From the NCBI RefSeq assembly GCF_002929505.1, contig NZ_PJJL01000072.1:1-64000 (forward strand): DNA of 64,000 nt, given 5' to 3'. This DNA comes from Cryobacterium sp. Y57 (GTDB taxonomy: Bacteria > Actinomycetota > Actinomycetes > Actinomycetales > Microbacteriaceae). Below are positions 58,492 through 64,000 of the stretch, in pieces; position 1 is the first letter of the stretch; each line of letters starts with the position of its first letter. Under the pieces are notes generated by a model. That model was given only the letters and a program-made list of their open reading frames with translations. It was not told the DNA's origin and did no database searches. The translations under genes were made by a program, and so were the position numbers.

Positions 58492-59493
58492 CTACCGAAC
58501 GAGCTTCGGCAGAACGGATGCCCCAAAAACGTCGATCCACTGCTTCTGGTTGCGACCCACGTTGTGCAGGTAGATGCGATCGAAGCCGAGGTCGACGAAC
58601 TTTTGGATGTACTTGCGGTGCTCGTCGGGGTCGGCTGAGATGATCAGGCGACCCTCGAAGTCTTCCGGGCGCACCAGCTTGGCCATCTGCTCGAACTCGA
58701 ACGGCGAACGGATGTCGCCCTTCGGAAACTTCATGCCACCGTTCGGCCACTCGTGCAGCGCGCTGGTCATGGCCTCTTCGTCGCTCTCGGCCCAGCTCAT
58801 GTGCAGCTGGAGCACCTTGGGCATGATCGAGGGGTCCTTGCCGGCTTCGCGGGCACCGTCGTCGAACTTGCCGAACAGCATCGAGATCTTCTCCAGCGGG
58901 GCACCGACCGTGATGAGGCCGTCGGCGAGCTTACCGGCACGCTTGGCGGTGACCGGGCCGGCGGTGGCGACCAAAATCTCGGGGGCCACCTCGGGCATGG
59001 TCCACAGCCGAGTCGACTCGAGCTTGAAGAACTGGCCGGAGTGCTTGACATCCTTGCCCGCGATCGACCCGGCGAACAGCTTCGAGATGATTTCGATTGC
59101 CTCGAACATGCGATTGATGCGCTCGGGTGCTTCCGGCCAGTAACCACCAACGATGTGCTCGTTCAGGGCCTCACCGCTGCCGAGACCGAGCCAGTGCCGG
59201 CCGGGATACATCGAGGCGAGGGTCGCGGAGGCCTGGGCCACCATGGCCGGGTGCCAGCGAAAAGTCGGGGCGGTCACGCCGGGACCGAAATCGCCCGTGG
59301 TGCGCTCGGCAATGGCGGCGAGTACGCTCCAGACGAAACTCGACTGGCCCTGGGCCGGTACCCACGGTTGAAAGTGATCGGCCGCCATGACGCCGGTGAA
59401 ACCATGCTCCTCGGCGTACGCCGAGAGCGCGACCGCCTCAGCCGGTGCGAACTGCTCCAACATGGCCGCGTAGCCAATCTGCAACTGCGTCAT
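58492..59493 (-). CDS. F420-dependent glucose-6-phosphate dehydrogenase-type LLM protein
   Basis: From ATG 59493, with AGGAAGGG about 7 nt upstream, the product has 333 residues. It is an LLM barrel: LQIGYAAMLEQFAPAEAVALSAYAEEHGFTGVMAADHFQPWVPAQGQSSFVWSVLAAIAERTT, TAPTFRWHPAMVAQASATLASMYPGRHWLGLGSGEALNEHIVGGYWPEAPERINRMFEAIEII and DVKHSGQFFKLESTRLWTMPEVAPEILVATAGPVTAKRAGKLADGLITVG. This closely follows the F420-dependent glucose-6-phosphate dehydrogenase (FGD) group. It precedes cofE directly, so F420 production and use are linked. Whether it truly uses glucose-6-phosphate is uncertain. Confidence 0.85.
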   Translation of the reverse strand: MTQLQIGYAAMLEQFAPAEAVALSAYAEEHGFTGVMAADHFQPWVPAQGQSSFVWSVLAAIAERTTGDFGPGVTAPTFRWHPAMVAQASATLASMYPGRHWLGLGSGEALNEHIVGGYWPEAPERINRMFEAIEIISKLFAGSIAGKDVKHSGQFFKLESTRLWTMPEVAPEILVATAGPVTAKRAGKLADGLITVGAPLEKISMLFGKFDDGAREAGKDPSIMPKVLQLHMSWAESDEEAMTSALHEWPNGGMKFPKGDIRSPFEFEQMAKLVRPEDFEGRLIISADPDEHRKYIQKFVDLGFDRIYLHNVGRNQKQWIDVFGASVLPKLVR

Positions 59494-59617
59494 TGTGCCC
59501 TTCCTGCGCCTCAAGATTTTCTACTGATTCACTCGCACCCTATTCAATCGCACCCTGAGGAGAACTGCATTCGATACCGCGGGGCGGCATCCGCTCGGCG
59601 CCTTATAGGCTGGAAGC

Positions 59618-60454
59618 ATGCGCATCGCCACCTGGAACGTCAACTCAGTTCGTGCTCGTTCCGGGCGTATCGTCGACTGGCTGGAACGTGAGGACATCGA
59701 CGTTCTCGCGATGCAGGAGATCAAGTGCAAGCCCGAACAGTTTCCGTTCCAGGTGTTCGAAGACGCCGGCTACGACCTCGCCATTCACGGTCTGAGCCAG
59801 TGGAATGGCGTGGCGTTTGCCAGCCGCGAACCGATGACGGATGTCGTCACCGCTTTTCCGAATATGCCCGGCTTCCAAAAAGGTGCCGTCGGTCCCGATC
59901 AGCCGCTCGAGGCGCGCGCGCTCGGTGTGACCGTGAATGACCTGCGGCTCTGGAGCCTGTACGTGCCGAACGGGCGCGCTCTCGGCGACCCGCACTACTC
60001 CTACAAACTGGCCTGGTTGAACGCCCTCGAGGCCCACGCAGCCGAGGAACTGAGCCGGCACCCCGCGCTCGCCCTGGCGATGATGGGCGACTGGAACGTC
60101 GCGCCCCGCGACGAAGACATGGGTGACCCGAGCTTCGTGCCCGGCACCTCGACCCACATCTCGCCGGAGGAACGCAAAGCGTTCGACGCCTTCGAGCAGG
60201 CCGGCCTGACCGACGTCGTGCGGCCGATCGTGCCGGAGGGTTTCACCTTCTGGGACTACAAGCAGCTGCGATTTCCGCGCAACGAGGGCATGCGCATCGA
60301 CTTCATCCTCGGCTCGCCAGCCTTTGCCGACCTCGTGACGGATGCCAGCATCCACCGCAATGAACGCAAGGGCGACGCGCCGAGCGACCACGTGCCGGTG
60401 CTCGTGGACCTCGACCTCGGCGGCGATGACGACGATCGCCCGATGATTTTCTAA
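59618..60454 (+). CDS. xthA: Exodeoxyribonuclease III
   Basis: The product has 278 residues. ExoIII motifs: MRIATWNVNSVRARSGRIVDWLEREDIDVLAMQEIKCK (metal Glu in QEIK), LTVNDLRLWSLYVPNG, LAMMGDWNVAPRDEDMGDP (catalytic Asp and Asn), FTFWDYKQLRFPRNEGMRIDFILGSP and the final SDHVPVLVDL (catalytic His). It removes AP sites and trims 3' ends in base-excision repair. A TATAGG-like -10 box 6 nt before the ATG suggests a leaderless transcript. Confidence 0.93.
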   Translation: MRIATWNVNSVRARSGRIVDWLEREDIDVLAMQEIKCKPEQFPFQVFEDAGYDLAIHGLSQWNGVAFASREPMTDVVTAFPNMPGFQKGAVGPDQPLEARALGVTVNDLRLWSLYVPNGRALGDPHYSYKLAWLNALEAHAAEELSRHPALALAMMGDWNVAPRDEDMGDPSFVPGTSTHISPEERKAFDAFEQAGLTDVVRPIVPEGFTFWDYKQLRFPRNEGMRIDFILGSPAFADLVTDASIHRNERKGDAPSDHVPVLVDLDLGGDDDDRPMIF

Positions 60455-60481
60455 ATCCTTCGGCCGGCTACGTGCTACGTG

Positions 60482-61984
60482 CTACGCGGAGATCTTCTCC
60501 CGTGCCTGGTACTTCGGGTGGGCCTGTTCGGCAGCGGCATCGAACTCGGCGTCGATGTCAGCGTTGGGCTTGTAGGTCGCGAGGGAAACGACAACGGCCA
60601 CGATCAGGCTGGCAGCGAAGCCGGGCACGATCTCGTACAGGATGTCGCCGAGCGCGGAGTTGCCCCAGACGAAGACGACGACGGCACCGGTGGTCATGGA
60701 GGCCAGCGTACCGGCGGTGGACAGCTTCTTCCAGTACAGGGAGAGGAGGACGACCGGTCCGAAGGCAGCTCCGAAACCGGCCCAGGCGAAGCCGACCAGG
60801 TCAAGAATGGTCGAATTCTGCTGCAGGGCGATGAGCCCGGCAACGACCGCCACGACCAGCACGCCGAGGCGTCCGAACGTGACTAGCTGCTTCGGGGAGG
60901 CCTCCTTGCCGACGATTCGATACAGGTCCTCAACCAGTGCCGAGGATGACACGATCAGCTGTGAGGAGATGGTGCTCATGATGGCGGCCAGCACCGCAGC
61001 CAGCACGAGGCCGGCGATGAACGGGTGGAACAGGGTCTGCGAAAGCAGCAGGAAGACCGTTTCCGGATTCGCGAGCGATAGGTCGGGGTTCTGCTGGAAG
61101 TACGCGATGCCGATAAGCGCCGTGGCTACGGCACCAAGAGCGGTGAGAATCATCCATCCGATTCCGATGCGGCGGCCGGCCTTGGCATCCTGCGGGGTGC
61201 GCATGGCCATGAACCGCACGATGATGTGCGGCTGGCCGACGTAGCCAAGGCCCCAGGCCGCGGCCGAGATAACGCCCAGAACGGACCCACCAGCGGTGAG
61301 GGAAAGCAGGTTCGGATCAACTTCGCGGATGGAGTCGAGGGTGGCGGTGATGCCGCCGGTGGCGTTGAGAGCTACGAGCGGAACCGCAATCAGCGCGACG
61401 AGCATGAGCAGGCCCTGGGCGACGTCGGTAAGAGTCGCTCCAAGGAAACCGCCAAATAGCGTATAGAGCAGGGTGACGCCGGCCACGATCAGCATGCCGG
61501 TGAGGAATGTGGAGCCGAAGGACTCCTCGAAGAACACGCCGCCAGCCACCATGCCGGACGACACATAGAACGTGAAGAACACCAGGATGATGATGCCGGA
61601 GACGACCCGCAACAGGCGCGACGTGTCCTTGAGCCGGTTTTCGAAGAAGCTCGGAATGGTGATCGAGTTGTTCGATACCTCGGTGTACGAACGCAGCCTC
61701 GGAGCAACGAACTTCCAGTTCAACCAGGCACCGATGGTGAGGCCGATCGCGATCCAGGCCTCGACGAGGCCGGACACATAGATGGCTCCGGGAAGTCCGA
61801 GCAGCAGCCAGCCGGACATATCGGAAGCGCCGGCGCTCAGCGCAGCGGTACCGGGTTTGAGGCCGCGGCCGGCGAGCATATAGTCGTCAAGATCTTTGGT
61901 CTGCCGAAAAGCAAAATACCCGATGGCGACCATGCCAGCAAGGTATAAAACGATCGCGATTATCTGAAATGTTTGATCCGTCAA
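60482..61984 (-). CDS. putP: Sodium/proline symporter
   Basis: The product has 500 residues with 13 membrane helices. LPGAIYVSGLVEAWIAIGLTIGAWLNWKFVAPRLRSYTEVSNNSITIPSFFENRLKDTSRLLRVVSGIIILVFFTFYVSSGMVAGGVFFEESFG and GYVGQPHIIVRFMAMR are classical PutP (SSF family) stretches; the sodium-binding residues in helices 1 and 8 lie in conserved contexts (MSGWLLLGLPG; STISSQLIVSSSALVEDLYR). It imports proline with Na+. It converges with xthA. Confidence 0.92.
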   Translation of the reverse strand: MTDQTFQIIAIVLYLAGMVAIGYFAFRQTKDLDDYMLAGRGLKPGTAALSAGASDMSGWLLLGLPGAIYVSGLVEAWIAIGLTIGAWLNWKFVAPRLRSYTEVSNNSITIPSFFENRLKDTSRLLRVVSGIIILVFFTFYVSSGMVAGGVFFEESFGSTFLTGMLIVAGVTLLYTLFGGFLGATLTDVAQGLLMLVALIAVPLVALNATGGITATLDSIREVDPNLLSLTAGGSVLGVISAAAWGLGYVGQPHIIVRFMAMRTPQDAKAGRRIGIGWMILTALGAVATALIGIAYFQQNPDLSLANPETVFLLLSQTLFHPFIAGLVLAAVLAAIMSTISSQLIVSSSALVEDLYRIVGKEASPKQLVTFGRLGVLVVAVVAGLIALQQNSTILDLVGFAWAGFGAAFGPVVLLSLYWKKLSTAGTLASMTTGAVVVFVWGNSALGDILYEIVPGFAASLIVAVVVSLATYKPNADIDAEFDAAAEQAHPKYQAREKISA

Positions 61985-62221
61985 TGGGATTCCTTTGTTG
62001 GGATGCCCGACGTACAGGACGTGATTACCCGCGTTGCGGGCAAGGTCAAAACTTCAGTCTCGCAGAAATACGGGCTTTATGCCACGTTTGACCACCCATT
62101 TGCCTACGTAACCGTTTGGTGACAGAGGGGCTTACCCCCTGCCCAAGGTTGCACTCAGCCCGTCCAGAATGACCTCACACGGCCGACGGCCCCGCAATCC
62201 CCTCCGTCGGTTGACAGAATT

Positions 62222-62234
62222 GGATACAGTATCC
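62222..62234 (+). promoter_or_regulatory. GntR/FCD-type operator before the CoA-transferase relic
   Basis: GGATAC-A-GTATCC is a perfect 6-bp palindrome with a 1-bp spacer, 3 nt before the ATG of the CaiB relic; TTGACA at 62211-62216 could be a -35 box. FCD-type GntR regulators bind short palindromes of this kind, and a GntR gene starts at 63880. Confidence 0.55.
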
Positions 62235-62236
62235 AG

Positions 62237-62572
62237 ATGATTGGGAATGTTGACGCAACCCTCACGACCGGGCCGCTGGACGGCATCCGTGTTGCCGATT
62301 TTTCCCGCGTGCTCGCCGGGCCATTTGCCACGCTGAGGGTGGAGCGCCGTCGGCACTGACAAACAGTTCAGCACCCTCCTGCAGTTCAGCACCCTCCTGC
62401 AGATGGTCGGGCTACCCGAACTTAGCGGCGACGCCCGCTTTGAACCAACGCGAACCGCCTCGTGCACCGCACCGTGCTCAAGTCCTTGCTCAAGAAACAA
62501 CTCAAGACGCGCTCCGTCGCCCCGCTCGGCGAGCACACCGGTGCCACATTCTTCGATAACCGGCCTTGCTGA
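62237..62572 (+). pseudogene. CaiB/BaiF CoA-transferase relic
   Basis: ATG 62237 opens TTGPLDGIRVADFSRVLAGPFAT, the family's conserved N-terminus (PLDGIRVLDFSRVLAGPYAT). Then LRVERRRH and a stop end the first piece. A second piece in another frame reads QFSTLLQMVGLPELSGDARF, and later NRLVHRTVLKSLLKKQLKTRSV, which correspond to the middle and C-terminal parts of CaiB enzymes. Most of the ~400-residue protein is missing, including the catalytic Asp region. An 18-bp direct duplication lies inside (62365-62400). The intact acyl-CoA dehydrogenase follows, so a two-gene operon has lost its first enzyme. Confidence 0.7.
62365..62400. repeat. 18-bp tandem duplication in the CoA-transferase relic
   Basis: AGTTCAGCACCCTCCTGC occurs twice in a row (62365-62382 and 62383-62400). 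It is in frame and repeats QFSTLL. It resembles the 13-bp duplication at 1739-1764 in being a short, exact tandem copy inside a dying gene. Confidence 0.9.
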
Positions 62573-62641
62573 GCGCCGCGCAGCCTGACCGATCCTAGAA
62601 ACCGACCGTAAGCATCCGCTTCACCGACCGAAAGACGACTC

Positions 62642-63847
62642 ATGCCCGCTGCCGCCCTGAGCAATGCCGAACCGACCGAAACCGACCTGACCGATGCCGC
62701 CGACCTCGTGGGCATCGATTCCCTGCTGACCGAGACCGAGACCGCTCTGCGGGGCGAGGTGCGAGCGTTCGTCAACACCACCATCAAGCCCAACATCGCC
62801 GGGTGGTATGAGAAAGCGGTCTTTCCGCTCGAAATCATTCCGCAGATGGCCAAACTCGGTCTGCTCGGCATGCACCTCACGGGCTATGGCTGTCCCGGAC
62901 GCAGCGCGGTCGAATACGGACTCGCCGCTCTCGAACTGGAGGCCGGCGACTCCGGGCTGCGCACCTTTGTGAGTGTGCAGGGCTCGCTCGCGATGAGCGC
63001 TATCCACAAGCACGGCTCCGAGGATCAGAAGAAGGAGTGGCTGCCGCGCATGGCCACCGGTGAGGTGATCGGCTGCTTCGGGCTGACCGAGCCCAGTGCC
63101 GGCTCCGACCCGGCCAGCATGACCACCTTTGCGCGCCGTGACGGCAGCGACTGGGTGATCAACGGCATCAAGCGCTGGATCGGCCTGGCCTCGGTCGCAC
63201 AGGTCGCGATCATCTGGGCGATGACGGATGAGGGGATCCGCGGCTTCGTCGTGCCCACCGATACTCCCGGTTTCCTGGCGACGCCGATCGAGCAGAAGCT
63301 CTCGATGCGTGCCTCGATTCAATGTGAGATTCAGCTGACCGAGCTGCGCCTACCCGACTCGGCGATGCTGCCCCAGGCACGCGGCCTGCGCGGACCATTC
63401 GAATGCCTGAACGAGGCCCGATACGGCATCGTCTGGGGCGTCATGGGCGCGGCCCGCGACAGCTACCTCACCGCGCTGGCCTTCTCGAAAGAGCGGATGC
63501 AGTTCGGCACACTGCTCGCCGGCTTCCAAATCACCCAGCAGAAGCTGGTGAACATGGCCCTCGAAATCAATAAGGGCACCCTGCTTGCATTGCAGCTCGG
63601 CCGACTCAAGGACGCCGGCACGCTCGCCCCGCACCAGATCTCGTTCGGTAAGCTCAACAACTGCCGCGAAGCCATTGCCATCTGCCGCGAGGCTCGTGCG
63701 ATGCTCGGCGGGAACGGCATCACCCTCGACTATTCCCCGATGCGACATGCCAACAATCTGGAGAGCGTGCGCACCTACGAGGGCACCGACGAGGTGCACA
63801 CCCTCATTCTCGGCCAGCAAATCACCGGCATCGCGGCGTTTCGCTGA
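62642..63847 (+). CDS. Acyl-CoA dehydrogenase (glutaryl-CoA dehydrogenase-like)
   Basis: The product has 401 residues. Acyl-CoA dehydrogenase motifs: GCFGLTEPSAGSDPASMTTFARRDGSDWVINGIKRWIG (FAD/substrate loop), LPDSAMLPQARGLRGPFECLNEARYGIVWGVMGAARDSYLTALAFSKERMQFG, and the catalytic Glu region SVRTYEGTDEVHTLILGQQITG. The Arg in LNEARYGI and overall length fit glutaryl-CoA dehydrogenases, but the assignment is by motif only. Its usual partner, a CaiB CoA-transferase, is decayed directly upstream. Confidence 0.85.
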   Translation: MPAAALSNAEPTETDLTDAADLVGIDSLLTETETALRGEVRAFVNTTIKPNIAGWYEKAVFPLEIIPQMAKLGLLGMHLTGYGCPGRSAVEYGLAALELEAGDSGLRTFVSVQGSLAMSAIHKHGSEDQKKEWLPRMATGEVIGCFGLTEPSAGSDPASMTTFARRDGSDWVINGIKRWIGLASVAQVAIIWAMTDEGIRGFVVPTDTPGFLATPIEQKLSMRASIQCEIQLTELRLPDSAMLPQARGLRGPFECLNEARYGIVWGVMGAARDSYLTALAFSKERMQFGTLLAGFQITQQKLVNMALEINKGTLLALQLGRLKDAGTLAPHQISFGKLNNCREAIAICREARAMLGGNGITLDYSPMRHANNLESVRTYEGTDEVHTLILGQQITGIAAFR

Positions 63848-63879
63848 GTCGCCTTATTCGTTGAGTTAGGGTTTTCACC

Positions 63880-64000
63880 GTGCCTTCCCCCGAGCGAACC
63901 CAGCATCCAACAAAGCGCCCGCCGACCGTTCCGGCGTTCGTGCTCGGTGAGCTTCGCCGGCTGATTGCCGTCGGCGAGCTGGTTCCCGGCCAGCCATTGC
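63880..64000 (+). CDS. GntR-family regulator, partial (runs off the window)
   Basis: GTG 63880 begins PSPERTQHPTKRPPTVPAFVLGELRRLIAVGELVPGQPL, the start of a GntR winged helix (ELRRLIAVGELVPGQPL). Only about 40 codons are in the window. By position it could regulate the acyl-CoA dehydrogenase/CoA-transferase operon and bind the GGATAC palindrome at 62222-62234. Confidence 0.6.
   Translation, partial: MPSPERTQHPTKRPPTVPAFVLGELRRLIAVGELVPGQPL

Noticed and set aside
62023-62045. Possible terminator hairpin upstream of putP (CCCGC...GCGGG)
   Set aside because: The stem is only 5 bp and no T-run follows; it lies in the leader, not behind a gene end.

Overview
The window is high-GC actinobacterial DNA. 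Gene families, frequent GTG starts, leaderless promoters (a TAGACT-like -10 box a few bases before the start codon), F420 biosynthesis genes and abundant GGATGC/GCATCC words point to Microbacteriaceae, possibly a Cryobacterium relative. The genus is an inference. I saw no rRNA, tRNA or CRISPR array.

Positions 1-24,400 are an accessory region full of decaying genes. It holds an IS3 OrfA relic, three IS30-type ends, a multicopper oxidase/signal peptidase I fusion gene broken by a nonsense codon and a 13-bp tandem duplication, a SARP regulator, an ECF sigma relic joined in frame to a PadR tail, a DapE relic, and a PadR/membrane-protein pair. It continues with a GT-C glycosyltransferase and a PadR/ABC/FtsX operon whose first two genes each carry an early in-frame stop. 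Next come GrpB and tautomerase genes, an HTH plus ClpN-SRPBCC pair between inverted IS30 ends, an A+T-richer MFS gene, an ECF sigma/CU044_5270 pair, a lipoprotein and a cytidine deaminase.

Positions 24,500-38,000 look like core genome: purL, an SDR, chorismate mutase, a DMT exporter, GNAT, purA, DUF3151, SnoaL-like, a SpoU methyltransferase, mntH-mntR with a palindromic operator, a HAD phosphatase, a septum-formation-like protein and pyrE.

Positions 38,000-52,800 are catabolic. A MHS-family transporter, an M20 peptidase, a MatC-like dicarboxylate carrier and a maleate-isomerase-like enzyme lie opposite an IclR regulator. A complete-looking reductive pyrimidine (or hydantoin) degradation operon follows: hydantoinase/dihydropyrimidinase, beta-ureidopropionase, LLM oxidoreductase, class III aminotransferase and methylmalonate/malonate-semialdehyde dehydrogenase. 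A MocR-type regulator diverges from it.

Positions 52,900-59,500 are a coenzyme F420 island: a putative F420-0 ABC transporter (binding protein, permease, ATPase), cofD, cofC, cofE and an F420-dependent LLM oxidoreductase of the glucose-6-phosphate dehydrogenase type. After xthA and putP the window ends with a decayed CaiB CoA-transferase, an intact glutaryl-CoA-dehydrogenase-like gene and the first 40 codons of a GntR regulator. A perfect GGATAC-A-GTATCC palindrome still precedes the dead CaiB gene.
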